Assembly (NCBI GenBank): GCA_049296795.1
Contig: JBAQTC010000007.1
Span: 62,001 to 126,000 of the forward strand
Reading direction: 5' to 3'
Origin: CAXNKH01 sp049296795
GTDB taxonomy: Bacteria > Pseudomonadota > Gammaproteobacteria > Burkholderiales > Burkholderiaceae_C
Length of the DNA: 64,000 nucleotides
Part shown: positions 7,999 to 16,332 of the stretch, one piece after another
How the letters are laid out: each line of letters starts with the position of its first letter
Position numbering within the stretch: position 1 is the first letter of the stretch
Program-made: the position numbers and the translations under genes
Notes under the pieces: generated by a model
Told to the model about the DNA's origin: nothing
The model's database searches: none
The model's input: only the letters and a program-made list of their open reading frames with translations

Positions 7999-8685
7999 AT
8001 GGAAACCAGCATGGCCCCCGTATTGAAAATTGATTTTGTCTCTGACGTTGCTTGTCCCTGGTGCGCCGTTGGTCTGAGTGCGCTGGAACTGGCGTTAAAA
8101 AATCTTGAGCCCGAATTGCAGGGGAAATTGCATTTCCAGCCTTTTGAACTCAACCCCCAGATGGGTGCTGAAGGTCAGGATGCGATCGAGTACATGACGA
8201 AAAAATACGGCTCCAGCCCCGAGCAGCAGGTACACAACCGTGCCGCCATCGCCCAGCGCGGTGCTGAAGTCGGTTTTACTTTTCGCCCTGAAGGGCGCGG
8301 CCGGATTTACAACACTTTTGATGCCCACCGTTTGCTGCATTGGGCCGCTGTGGAAGAAGGCATGCCAGGCCAACAGCATCGCTTGAAAAAAGCCTTGCTG
8401 GGCGCTTATTTCACCCATGGCCAAAGCCCCGCATCGCACGAGGTGCTGATTCGTTTGGTCGGCGAAGTCGGTTTGAATCCGGTGCGTGCCGCTGAAATTC
8501 TGGCCAGTGAAGAATTTTCCGTTGAGGTGCGTGAACGTGAGCGCTTTTATCAAGCAGCGGGCATCCAGTCAGTGCCGGCCATCATCATCAACGACCGTCA
8601 TTTGATTTCCGGCGGTCAACCGGTTGCCGTGTTTGAGCAGGCTTTGCGTCAGATTGCCAGCGAGATGAGTTCGGTTGAAGCCTGA
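7999..8685 (+). CDS. DsbA-family (FrnE-like) thiol oxidoreductase
   Basis: 228 residues, thioredoxin-fold family related to FrnE and 2-hydroxychromene-2-carboxylate isomerase. The redox motif CPWC lies in DFVSDVACPWCAVG near the N-terminus; no signal peptide is present, so it is cytoplasmic. The C-terminal SVPAIIINDRHLISGGQP carries the cis-proline segment and ends near FEQALRQI. The start may be ATG 7999 or, better matched to a GGAA at 8000, ATG 8011. The repeat element upstream lies in its 5' region. The GTG of the following MFS gene directly abuts its stop. Confidence 0.85.
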   Translation: METSMAPVLKIDFVSDVACPWCAVGLSALELALKNLEPELQGKLHFQPFELNPQMGAEGQDAIEYMTKKYGSSPEQQVHNRAAIAQRGAEVGFTFRPEGRGRIYNTFDAHRLLHWAAVEEGMPGQQHRLKKALLGAYFTHGQSPASHEVLIRLVGEVGLNPVRAAEILASEEFSVEVRERERFYQAAGIQSVPAIIINDRHLISGGQPVAVFEQALRQIASEMSSVEA

Positions 8686-9867
8686 GTGTTGAATAACAAC
8701 TGGGTCCCTTTAACGCTGACCATGGCGATTCAGGCCATGGTTTCCATGGCTTTGATGTGCTTGCCCGTGATGGCGCCCGTGATCAGCCCCGAGCTCGGAA
8801 TTTCCCCTGTTTACCTTGGTGTTTATATCGCGCTGGCATATGCCGGCGCCATGTTGGCCAGTCTGGGTTCGGGTGCGGCGGTGTTGCGCTATGGCGCCAT
8901 CAGGGTCAGTCAGGCGGGTCTGTTGATTTGTGCTTTAGGGCTGTGTTTGAGTGCCATCAATTCGGTGCCGGTGATGGCTTTGGGCGCGGTGCTGATTGGC
9001 ATGGGCTATGGCCCGGTGACGCCGGCGAGTTCGCATTTGTTGGCCCGCACCACAGCGGCACACCGCATGTCAACCGTGTTTTCGCTCAAACAAACTGGCG
9101 TTCCTTTGGGTGGCGCGCTGGCCGGTGCCCTGGTGCCAGGTCTGTTGCTGACCCTGGGTTGGCAAGGCGCTTTGCTCGCCGTGGCTGTGTTTTGTTTTGT
9201 CTGTGCTGTGCTTTCTCAGCCCTTGCGTTCAGGGCTGGATTCGGACCGAAATCCGAATGCTTCTTTATCTTTGGGTCATTTGGCCCAACCGATTCGACTG
9301 GTGTTGTCGCACCGGGCCTTGGCCGTGTTGGCCCTGTGCTCGTTTTTCTTTTGTGCCACCCAATTGTCGCTGGTGACTTACCTGGTGACTTATCTGTTCG
9401 ATTCCTTGGCCTACGGTCTGGTAGCTGCTGGTTTTGCCCTGTCGGTCACGCAATTCGCGGGGATGGGCGGGCGGGTGTTCTGGGGTTGGGTGGCCGATCG
9501 TTTTCTGGGCGCTCGCCCAACCCTGGCTGTCTTGGCTGGTTTGATGGCTTTGTCGAGCCTGGCCATGGTGTTTCTCAGCCCGAGCTGGCCAACTGTCCTG
9601 ATCTTGCTGCTGTTGACGATTTTTGGGGCTTCTGCGATTGGCTGGAATGGTGTTTATCTGGCGGAAGTGGCCAAGCAAGCACCCCCAGGTCAGGCCAGTG
9701 TGGCCACAGGCGGTACACTAGCGGTCACTTTCCTGGGGGCCGTGGTCGGGCCTCCCGTGTTTGGCGCCTTGTCCGGCTGGTTGGGTAGCTACCGTGCCGG
9801 TTTTGGCGCGTTGGCCGTGATGACCCTGGTGTGCTGCGTGCTGTTGGCACGACAGAAGTCAGCTTGA
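8686..9867 (+). CDS. MFS transporter
   Basis: 393 residues with twelve hydrophobic helices in two halves, a major facilitator of the MFS_1 (YbfB/CynX-like) type. Hydrophilic loops such as RMSTVFSLKQTGVPLGGALAG and a central break near residues 180-195 are typical. Start: GTG 8686 immediately after the preceding stop gives MLNNNWVPLT; ATG 8722 is a possible shorter start. Probably co-transcribed with the FrnE-like gene. The substrate cannot be told. Confidence 0.85.
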   Translation: MLNNNWVPLTLTMAIQAMVSMALMCLPVMAPVISPELGISPVYLGVYIALAYAGAMLASLGSGAAVLRYGAIRVSQAGLLICALGLCLSAINSVPVMALGAVLIGMGYGPVTPASSHLLARTTAAHRMSTVFSLKQTGVPLGGALAGALVPGLLLTLGWQGALLAVAVFCFVCAVLSQPLRSGLDSDRNPNASLSLGHLAQPIRLVLSHRALAVLALCSFFFCATQLSLVTYLVTYLFDSLAYGLVAAGFALSVTQFAGMGGRVFWGWVADRFLGARPTLAVLAGLMALSSLAMVFLSPSWPTVLILLLLTIFGASAIGWNGVYLAEVAKQAPPGQASVATGGTLAVTFLGAVVGPPVFGALSGWLGSYRAGFGALAVMTLVCCVLLARQKSA

Positions 9868-9931
9868 CAAGCCCATTTCCGCCCGTGATTTGCCCCCTGA
9901 GCGACTACATTTTTTACTGGAATCAAAGCAA

Positions 9932-10159
9932 ATGGCTAAAGAAGAACTTATTGAAATGCGCGGCAAGGTGGACGAAGTTCTGCCTGATTCGCGTTTTCGC
10001 GTCACACTCACCAACGGCCATCAGCTGATCGCTTACACCTCGGGCAAGATGCGCAAGAACCATATCCGTATCCTCGCCGGGGATCAGGTATCGCTGGAGC
10101 TTTCACCTTACGACCTGAGTAAAGGTCGCATCACATTCCGCCACATCGACGGTCGCTGA
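9932..10159 (+). CDS. infA: Translation initiation factor IF-1
   Basis: 75 residues, S1-like OB fold. The sequence MAKEELIEMRGKVDEVLPDS and ISGKMRKNHIRI-like segment (here TSGKMRKNHIRILAGDQV) identify IF-1, which binds the 30S A site. ATG 9932 is taken over an upstream in-frame TTG because it gives the conserved MAKEELIE N-terminus. It stands apart from ribosomal-protein genes, as do extra infA copies in many Burkholderiales; convergent with gcvH. Confidence 0.95.
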   Translation: MAKEELIEMRGKVDEVLPDSRFRVTLTNGHQLIAYTSGKMRKNHIRILAGDQVSLELSPYDLSKGRITFRHIDGR

Positions 10160-10177
10160 CCGCGTCAAGCTTCAGGC

Positions 10178-10540
10178 TTAAGCGCTGAACTCGGTGTAAG
10201 CGCGCTCATCCAGCAACGAATCGAGTTGTGACCGATCCGACAAAGAAATCTTGAAGAACCAGCCCGCGCCCAGCGGGTCGCTGTTGGCCAGCGACGGGTC
10301 GGCGCGCAGCTCCTCATTGACGGCGATGATCTGGCCCGCCACCGGCATGTGAACGTCAGCCGCGGCCTTGACCGACTCGACCACGCCCGCCACTTCTTTG
10401 GCCTGCAATGATTGCCCGATAGTGGGCAACTCCACGAACACCACATCACCCAAAGTCTCTTGGGCATGGGAGGTGATTCCTACGACGGCGTTGTCGCCTT
10501 CCATCGCCAGCCACACATGGTCTTCGCTGTACTTGATCAT
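10178..10540 (-). CDS. gcvH: Glycine cleavage system H protein
   Basis: 120 residues, lipoyl-carrier of the glycine cleavage system. The lipoylation lysine lies in ESVKAAAD (normally ESVKAASD); HVWLAMEGDNAVVGITSHAQ and LGDVVFVELP are also conserved. ATG 10540 gives the normal MIKYSEDHVW start. No gcvT or gcvP lies nearby, so this is either a detached gcvH or a second copy. It lies just downstream of the ETF-ubiquinone oxidoreductase gene on the same strand (49 bases), possibly in one transcript. Confidence 0.93.
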   Translation of the reverse strand: MIKYSEDHVWLAMEGDNAVVGITSHAQETLGDVVFVELPTIGQSLQAKEVAGVVESVKAAADVHMPVAGQIIAVNEELRADPSLANSDPLGAGWFFKISLSDRSQLDSLLDERAYTEFSA

Positions 10541-10589
10541 TGCTTTTCCTAAATTAGGGTCAGATTTCAATTAATTGGGTGGCCTCGGC

Positions 10590-12275
10590 CTACATGCCTG
10601 CGTAGTTGGGTCCGCCACCACCTTCGGGCGTGACCCACACGATATTTTGCGTCGGATCCTTGATGTCGCAGGTTTTGCAATGGACGCAATTTTGCGCATT
10701 GATTTGGAGCCGGTCGGCCCCCGCCTTATCTTTGACGAACTCGTAAACACCGGCCGGGCAATAACGCGCTTCGGGTCCGGCGAACTGCGCCAGATTGATG
10801 TTCACTGGCACCTCCACATCCTTCAACGTCAAATGCGCGGGCTGGTTTTCTTCGTGGTTGGTGTTGCTGATGAAGACACTGCTTAAACGGTCGAAGCTGA
10901 GTTGACCATCGGGCTTGGGGTAAACAATCGGCTTGCAGTCTTTAGCCGGACGTAGCGCGAGGTGGTCGGGCTTTTGACGGTGAATGGTCCAGGGCGGTGT
11001 TTTAATGCCGAGTTTGGGCAACAGCCATTGCTCGATGCCGGTCATCAAGCTGCCGATGAGGTTGCCTTTTTTAAACCACTGCTTGAAATTGCGGGAGCGG
11101 TCAAGCTCGGCGTAAAGCCAGCTCTTGCGAAAAGCTTGGGGGTAGGCGCTCAGCTCGTCGTGCTGGCGCCCGGTTGTGACGGCATCAAAAGCGGCTTGGG
11201 CTGCCAACATGCCACTTTTGATGGCGGCATGACTGCCCTTGATCCGCGAGGCGTTGAGGTAGCCCGCATCACAACCGATCAGCGCGCCACCCGCAAAAAC
11301 CGTTTTGGGCAGACTGAGTAGGCCGCCAGCGGTGATGGCGCGTGCGCCGTAGCCTATGCGTTTGCCGCCCTCGATGTGGCGCCGGATGGCGGGGTGGGTT
11401 TTCCAGCGCTGCATTTCTTCAAACGGGCTTAGCCAGGGGTTCTGGTAATCCAACCCGGTAACAAAACCGAGCGTGACCTGGTTGCCTTCGAGGTGGTAGA
11501 GAAAACCACCACCATAGGTCTGGCTGTCCATGGGCCAGCCAGCGGTGTGCAGCACGAGGCCGGGTTGGGCTTGGGTCGGGTCGATTTCCCACAACTCTTT
11601 GACGCCGATGGCGTAACTTTGCGGATCTTTTCCGGCATCGAGCTTGAACTTTTGAATCAGTTGTTTGCCCAGATGACCGCGCGATCCTTCCGCAAACAAG
11701 GTGTACTTACCCAGTAGCGCCATGCCGAGCTGAAAACCGGCGTGCGGCTGGCCATCTTTGCCGATACCGAGGTTGCCCGTGGCCACGCCTTGGACTGAGC
11801 CGTCACTGTTGTAGAGGACTTCGCTGGCGCTAAAACCCGGGAAAATTTCCACCCCTAAAGACTCGGCTTGGCCAGCCAACCACTGGGTCAATGCGCCGAG
11901 ACGGATGACGTAATTTCCCCGGTTGTGAAAACACGCAGGAACCAGAAAATCGGGCGTTCTGGTGGCACTGGTCTCACTCAGGAACAGCACATCATCGCTG
12001 CTGACGGCTTGTTTCAGTGGCGCACCCAGTTCCTGCCAGTTGGGAAAAAGTTCGCTCAAGGCGATCGGATCCATCACTGCACCGGAAAGAATGTGTGCGC
12101 CCGGCTCCGAGCCTTTCTCCAGTACCACGACCGAAACTTCCTGGCCTTGGGCTGCGGCCAATTGCTTGAGGTGAATGGCGCTGGCGAGTCCAGCAGGTCC
12201 TGCGCCGACGATCACTACGTCGTATTCCATCGCTTCGCGCGGGCCGTGTTGAGCCAAAATTTCCGCTGGGGTCAT
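10590..12275 (-). CDS. Electron transfer flavoprotein-ubiquinone oxidoreductase
   Basis: 561 residues, full length. It passes electrons from ETF (acyl-CoA and amino-acid oxidation) to ubiquinone at the inner membrane. The FAD-binding VVIVGAGPAGLASAIHLKQL lies near residue 20; the C-terminal 4Fe-4S ligands are CPAGVYEF and NCVHCKTCDIKDP. The start at 12275 gives a short leader; an internal ATG at 12230 (MEYDVVIVG) would give a start nearer the domain. ETF alpha/beta genes are not in the window. Confidence 0.95.
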   Translation of the reverse strand: MTPAEILAQHGPREAMEYDVVIVGAGPAGLASAIHLKQLAAAQGQEVSVVVLEKGSEPGAHILSGAVMDPIALSELFPNWQELGAPLKQAVSSDDVLFLSETSATRTPDFLVPACFHNRGNYVIRLGALTQWLAGQAESLGVEIFPGFSASEVLYNSDGSVQGVATGNLGIGKDGQPHAGFQLGMALLGKYTLFAEGSRGHLGKQLIQKFKLDAGKDPQSYAIGVKELWEIDPTQAQPGLVLHTAGWPMDSQTYGGGFLYHLEGNQVTLGFVTGLDYQNPWLSPFEEMQRWKTHPAIRRHIEGGKRIGYGARAITAGGLLSLPKTVFAGGALIGCDAGYLNASRIKGSHAAIKSGMLAAQAAFDAVTTGRQHDELSAYPQAFRKSWLYAELDRSRNFKQWFKKGNLIGSLMTGIEQWLLPKLGIKTPPWTIHRQKPDHLALRPAKDCKPIVYPKPDGQLSFDRLSSVFISNTNHEENQPAHLTLKDVEVPVNINLAQFAGPEARYCPAGVYEFVKDKAGADRLQINAQNCVHCKTCDIKDPTQNIVWVTPEGGGGPNYAGM

Positions 12276-12410
12276 GCCTTAACTCGCTTCATAATGAGGT
12301 CGTATGGGATCTTGCGATACAGGGGTTTGAACAATCGACCTGATGATGGATTTTATTCGCTGGTGGATCCCCACCGATAACTGACAATTGGATGCACAGG
12401 AGGTGCGAAT

Positions 12411-13193
12411 ATGGCTTACAGCATGGATCTTTCAGGCCGGGTGGCTTTTGTGACGGGCGCTTCGAGCGGGCTGGGAGCGCAATTTGCGCTGACCCTGTCA
12501 CGTGCCGGCGCCGCCGTGGTGCTGGCCAGCCGTCGCATGGATCGACTCAAAGACTTGCGTGCCCAAATCGAAGGCGAGGGCGGCGACGCGCACGCCATTG
12601 AGCTCGATGTGACCGACCATGATTCGATTAAAGCGGCAGTTGCCCACGCCGAAACCGAAGTCGGATCAATCGATATTTTGGTCAATAACTCGGGGGTCAG
12701 CAGCACCCAGCGGATTCAAGAAGTCAAGGAAGAAGACTTTGATCTGATCTTCAACACCAACGTCAAGGGTGCTTTCTTTGTGGCCCAAGAAGTGGGCAAG
12801 CGCATGTTGGCGCGTGCCCGCGGCGCAGCGCCAGGTTCATTCACTGGCGGGCGCATCATCAATATCGCTTCCATGGCGGGTTTGCGCGTGTTGCCCCAAA
12901 TCGGCGTTTACTGCATGAGTAAAGCTGCTGTGATTCAGATGACCAAGGCCATGGCGCTGGAGTGGGGGAAATTTGGGATTAACGTCAATGCGATCTGCCC
13001 GGGTTACATCGACACCGAAATCAACCATCAACACTGGAAAACCGAGCAGGGACAAAAACTGATGAATATGTTGCCGCGCAAGCGGGTGGGGCAAGCCAAG
13101 GACCTGGACCCAGTTTTGGTCATGTTGTGTTCCAACGAAAGCCACTTTATTAACGGGGCGGTGATCGCCGCCGACGACGGTTTCGGGATATAA
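12411..13193 (+). CDS. SDR-family oxidoreductase
   Basis: 260 residues, classical short-chain dehydrogenase. Cofactor loop TGASSGLGAQFA near residue 15, NNSG motif near residue 90, catalytic serine in IINIASMAGL, and YCMSK with the Tyr/Lys pair. A strong AGGAGGTG Shine-Dalgarno at 12398-12405 fixes ATG 12411. The sequence resembles 3-hydroxyacyl-CoA or 3-oxoacyl reductases; the substrate is not certain. Divergent from the ETF-QO gene, followed by a repeat element and a thioesterase gene on the same strand. Confidence 0.9.
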   Translation: MAYSMDLSGRVAFVTGASSGLGAQFALTLSRAGAAVVLASRRMDRLKDLRAQIEGEGGDAHAIELDVTDHDSIKAAVAHAETEVGSIDILVNNSGVSSTQRIQEVKEEDFDLIFNTNVKGAFFVAQEVGKRMLARARGAAPGSFTGGRIINIASMAGLRVLPQIGVYCMSKAAVIQMTKAMALEWGKFGINVNAICPGYIDTEINHQHWKTEQGQKLMNMLPRKRVGQAKDLDPVLVMLCSNESHFINGAVIAADDGFGI

Positions 13194-13194
13194 G

Positions 13195-13426
13195 CTAGAA
13201 ACCGCAGTTGACCGCTTGATTTCCTCTGGCGCCACGTATGAATACTGAAAATTGTTGCCTCAAAGAGTTTCCCTTTGTGGGTGAAGGCGCTACCCGCCCG
13301 ATTGAGCCACTGCGGCGCGCGTTGGCGGCGTTGCTCGTCCTTGCGGGCATGATCCTGCCGCCCCCTCGCGTCTTGCCAGCTCACCTCGCAGCAGCCCACT
13401 CGGGCGCGTCCAACTGCGGTTTCTAG
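13195..13426. repeat. 232-bp element with 16-bp perfect terminal inverted repeats
   Basis: CTAGAAACCGCAGTTG (13195-13210) and its exact reverse complement (13411-13426) bound a GC-rich non-coding stretch between the SDR stop and the thioesterase start. It begins within two bases of the SDR stop codon. A 62-codon ORF inside has no family likeness and is taken as chance. The symmetry suggests a MITE-like element; no target duplication is obvious. Confidence 0.7.
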
Positions 13427-13434
13427 GTTTAAAG

Positions 13435-13854
13435 ATGCGCTTCGAAATACCTGAAAAAAAGAAACTGGTCATGGAGATACCCATGACCATTCGATGGGGT
13501 GACATGGATGTGATGGGCCATGTCAACAATGCCGCATATTTCCGTTACCTGGAGGCGGTGCGCATTGACTGGATGAACTCCATCGGTTGCCCGCCCAACC
13601 CCCGGGGTGAGGGGCCGGTCATCGTCAACGCTTTTTGCAGTTTTTTCAAACAGCTGGTGTATCCGGGTGAGCTGGCGATCAAGCTGTATGTGAGCGACCC
13701 GGGTCGCACCACGTTTGAGAGTTGGATCCTGATAGAACGCCAAGACCAGCCCGGTGTGCTGTGTGCCGCTGGCGGTGGTACCACCATTTGGGTTGACAGC
13801 CTGAGCCAGAAAGCCAAAACGCTGCCCGATTGGTTAAGGCAGATCGTGAGCTGA
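13435..13854 (+). CDS. Acyl-CoA thioesterase, 4HBT hotdog family
   Basis: 139 residues, hotdog fold. The family signature is clear: IRWGDMDVMGHVNNAAYFRY, with the catalytic aspartate in WGDMD and the HVNNA helix start. It hydrolyses acyl-CoA thioesters; preferred chain is unknown. Its start lies 8 bases after the inverted-repeat element; ATG 13435 is the first start giving the whole domain. It converges with the peroxidase-related gene, their stops 6 bases apart. Confidence 0.88.
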   Translation: MRFEIPEKKKLVMEIPMTIRWGDMDVMGHVNNAAYFRYLEAVRIDWMNSIGCPPNPRGEGPVIVNAFCSFFKQLVYPGELAIKLYVSDPGRTTFESWILIERQDQPGVLCAAGGGTTIWVDSLSQKAKTLPDWLRQIVS

Positions 13855-13860
13855 GTCGAT

Positions 13861-14439
13861 TTATTTCGCTTTGGGAACCCGGCCCAACAGATAAAACTCG
13901 GGATTGGGCAACATATTGCTGAAAGACGCCATCCGGTTCGACAGGCCGAAAAAGGCCGTGATGGCGGCAATGTCCCAGGCGTCTTCATCACTGAAGCCGT
14001 GCACTTGAAGTGCGGAAAAATCGGCGTCGTCCATCGCGTCGGACTGCAGGCAGACTTTGCTGGCGAAGTCCAGCATGGCGCGCTGGCGCGGCGTGATGTC
14101 GGCCTTGCGGTAGTTGACGGCCACCTGATCGGCCAGCAGCGGGTTTTTTTCATAAATACGCAGCAGCGCACCGTGCGCCACCACGCAATACAAGCAGTGG
14201 TTGAGGGCGCTGGTGGCAGTAACGATCATTTCGCGATCGCCTTTGCTTAAGCCACCTTCTTCCTTGAGCATGAGTGCGTCGTGGTAAGCGAAGAAAGCCC
14301 GCCATTCAGCCGGTCGGCGCGCCAATGCCAGGAACACATGGGGTACAAAACCTGCTTTCTCCTGTACCTCCAGTATTCGCAGACGAATGTCTTCGGGCAA
14401 GTCCTTGAGTTCGGGTGCGGGGTAGCGGCTGCTGGTCAT
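13861..14439 (-). CDS. Peroxidase-related enzyme, carboxymuconolactone decarboxylase/AhpD fold
   Basis: 192 residues, AhpD-like all-helical fold. The redox motif with relay histidine is seen in LNHCLYCVVAHGALLR near residue 80, as in alkylhydroperoxidase-type proteins. The remainder (PAEWRAFFAYHDALM and WDIAAITAFFGLSNRMA) matches the 'peroxidase-related enzyme' subfamily of about 190 residues. It likely reduces peroxides using a thiol donor. It is divergent from the pcaC-like gene with only 54 bases between the starts, so promoters overlap. Confidence 0.85.
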   Translation of the reverse strand: MTSSRYPAPELKDLPEDIRLRILEVQEKAGFVPHVFLALARRPAEWRAFFAYHDALMLKEEGGLSKGDREMIVTATSALNHCLYCVVAHGALLRIYEKNPLLADQVAVNYRKADITPRQRAMLDFASKVCLQSDAMDDADFSALQVHGFSDEDAWDIAAITAFFGLSNRMASFSNMLPNPEFYLLGRVPKAK

Positions 14440-14493
14440 GGCTTTGAAAATTTGTTTATGCTTCGCCTATTTTCCACCAACCCAGAGATTTTC

Positions 14494-14892
14494 ATGACAA
14501 CAAATTCTTCGACCCTGCCCCAAGATGCCGCTTTTCAAGATGGCTTGGCCACGCGAACCCAGGTGATGGGGCCGGGTTATGCCGAGCGTGCTTTTGCCGG
14601 TGCCACTGATTTCACGCTGGAGTTACAAGAATTCATCACCCGCAATGCCTGGGGCAATGTCTGGCAGCGCGATGGACTGGACAAGAAAACGCGCAGCCTG
14701 ATCACAGTGGCCATGTTGACCGCGTTGGGTAAACAGCACGAACTCAAAGGCCATGTGCGAGGCGCTTTGAACAACGGCGCGACCCCGGCCGAAATCAAAG
14801 AATTGCTGTTGCACGCCACGGTGTACTGTGGTTTTCCAGCGGCAATTGAAGCATTTCGCAGCGCAGCAGAAGTGGTAGACGCGAAAACCTGA
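14494..14892 (+). CDS. pcaC: 4-Carboxymuconolactone decarboxylase-like protein
   Basis: 132 residues, PcaC length. The block WGNVWQRDGLDKKTRSLITV followed by TALGKQHELKGHVRGALNNG and LLLHATVYCGFPAAIEAF closely fits PcaC, which decarboxylates 4-carboxymuconolactone in the protocatechuate ortho pathway. There is no CxxC, unlike the AhpD-like neighbour. ATG 14494 gives the conserved size; the upstream in-frame start lies inside the divergent gene. The CoA-transferase pair follows 88 bases later, making a partial beta-ketoadipate set plausible. Confidence 0.85.
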   Translation: MTTNSSTLPQDAAFQDGLATRTQVMGPGYAERAFAGATDFTLELQEFITRNAWGNVWQRDGLDKKTRSLITVAMLTALGKQHELKGHVRGALNNGATPAEIKELLLHATVYCGFPAAIEAFRSAAEVVDAKT

Positions 14893-14980
14893 AGGCGTGG
14901 CGCGCTCGTCCCGCTGGCTAGACCTGATTGCATAGAATCAACAGGTTTTTAATGGACTCATTTTTATTCGGGAGAACTCC

Positions 14981-15688
14981 GTGAACAAGATCTATCCTTC
15001 GGCGGCTGCGGCCCTGCAAGGCATTGTGGCTGACGGTCAGCTGATGGCGGTGGGTGGCTTTGGCTTGTGTGGCATCCCTGAGGCCCTGATTGATGCGGTA
15101 CGCGATAGCGGGGTGAAAGACCTGACCGTGATTTCCAATAACGCCGGAGTTGATGGTTTTGGTTTGGGCAAGTTGCTGGAAACCCGGCAAGTCAAGCGAA
15201 TGATCTCCAGCTATGTGGGCGAGAACAAGGAGTTTGAGCGCCAGTACCTGGCCGGTGAACTCGAGCTCGAATTCACACCGCAAGGAACGCTGGCCGAGAA
15301 GCTGCGAGCCGGCGGCGCCGGCATTCCGGCTTTTTTCACCAAAACCGGTGTCGGCACCATGGTGGCGCAGGGCAAGGAGTTGCGCGAGTTCGATGGCGAG
15401 ACCTACGTGATGGAGCGTTCCTTGTTGCCCGAAGTGTCGCTGGTCAAAGCCCATGTGGCCGACAAGGCCGGCAATCTTCAGTTCCGGCTGACGGCGCGCA
15501 ACTTCAATCCGGCCGTGGCCGTGGCGGGCAAGATTTGCGTCGTTGAAGTTGAGGAAATTGTGGAAACCGGCGAGCTCGATCCCGACCAGATTCACTTGCC
15601 AGGGATTTACGTTCATCGCATCGTTCTCAATGCGACACCCGAGAAGCGAATTGAGAAACGAACCATTACTGAGAAGGCAGGGGTGTGA
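14981..15688 (+). CDS. scoA: 3-Oxoacid CoA-transferase subunit A
   Basis: 235 residues, class I CoA-transferase alpha subunit. MNKIYPSAAAALQGIVADGQ, GGFGLCGIPEALI and SSYVGENKEFERQYLAGELE are hallmarks of the succinyl-CoA:3-oxoacid type (ScoA). It starts with GTG 14981 after a good GGAGAA. It overlaps the subunit B region by a few bases. Next to pcaC it might transfer CoA to 3-oxoadipate (PcaI role) instead of acetoacetate; the sequence looks more ScoA-like, so the function call is left general. Confidence 0.92.
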   Translation: MNKIYPSAAAALQGIVADGQLMAVGGFGLCGIPEALIDAVRDSGVKDLTVISNNAGVDGFGLGKLLETRQVKRMISSYVGENKEFERQYLAGELELEFTPQGTLAEKLRAGGAGIPAFFTKTGVGTMVAQGKELREFDGETYVMERSLLPEVSLVKAHVADKAGNLQFRLTARNFNPAVAVAGKICVVEVEEIVETGELDPDQIHLPGIYVHRIVLNATPEKRIEKRTITEKAGV

Positions 15689-15690
15689 GC

Positions 15691-16332
15691 ATGAGCTGGA
15701 GTCAAGACCAAATGGCGGCCCGGGCCGCCCGCGAACTGGAAGACGGTTTTTACGTCAACCTCGGCATTGGACTGCCCACCCTGGTGGCCAACCATGTGCC
15801 GAGCACGATCGATGTGTGGCTACAGTCCGAAAACGGCATGATGGGAATTGGTGCTTTCCCGACCGAGGACCAGGTCGATGCCGATCTGATCAATGCGGGC
15901 AAGCAAACCGTCACCACCATCAAGGGCTCGTCGATTTTTGGCAGTCATGACAGTTTCGCCATGATTCGTGGCGGCAAGATCAACCTGAGCATTCTGGGTG
16001 CCATGCAGGTCAGCGAAAAAGGCGATCTGGCGAACTGGATGATTCCGGGCAAGATGGTCAAGGGCATGGGTGGCGCCATGGATTTGGTGGCCGGCGTACC
16101 GCGCGTGATCGTGCTGATGGAGCATGTGGCGAAAAAGAAAGACGGTACCGAAGACCTGAAAATTCTGCCGCAATGCACCCTGCCTTTGACTGGCCTGGCG
16201 GTGGTCGACCGCATCATTACCGACTTGGCCGTGATGGATGTGACGCCGCAAGGTTTGAAAGTGATAGAGCTGGCACCGGGTGTGACGCGAGAGCAATTGC
16301 AAGCCAAAACCGGCGTGACCTTGATTTATTGA
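15691..16332 (+). CDS. scoB: 3-Oxoacid CoA-transferase subunit B
   Basis: 213 residues, beta subunit. YVNLGIGLPTLVANHVP and QSENGMMGIGAFP, with the catalytic glutamate that forms the enzyme-CoA thioester, are present. ATG 15691 follows an AGGGG; GTG 15685 is an alternative that would overlap scoA. The C-terminus ends GVTLIY, and the last Tyr codon plus TGA belong to the border of the repeat element that starts here (see 16326). Confidence 0.92.
   Translation: MSWSQDQMAARAARELEDGFYVNLGIGLPTLVANHVPSTIDVWLQSENGMMGIGAFPTEDQVDADLINAGKQTVTTIKGSSIFGSHDSFAMIRGGKINLSILGAMQVSEKGDLANWMIPGKMVKGMGGAMDLVAGVPRVIVLMEHVAKKKDGTEDLKILPQCTLPLTGLAVVDRIITDLAVMDVTPQGLKVIELAPGVTREQLQAKTGVTLIY

Noticed and set aside
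8757..9788. A 343-codon plus-strand frame within the MFS gene
   Set aside because: Rich in Gly, Arg, Trp and Cys with no hydrophobic helix pattern; the MFS frame explains the region.
13238..13426. 62-codon ORF inside the terminal-inverted-repeat element
   Set aside because: Spans the repeat arm and shows no motif; low-complexity Ala/Leu/Pro content.
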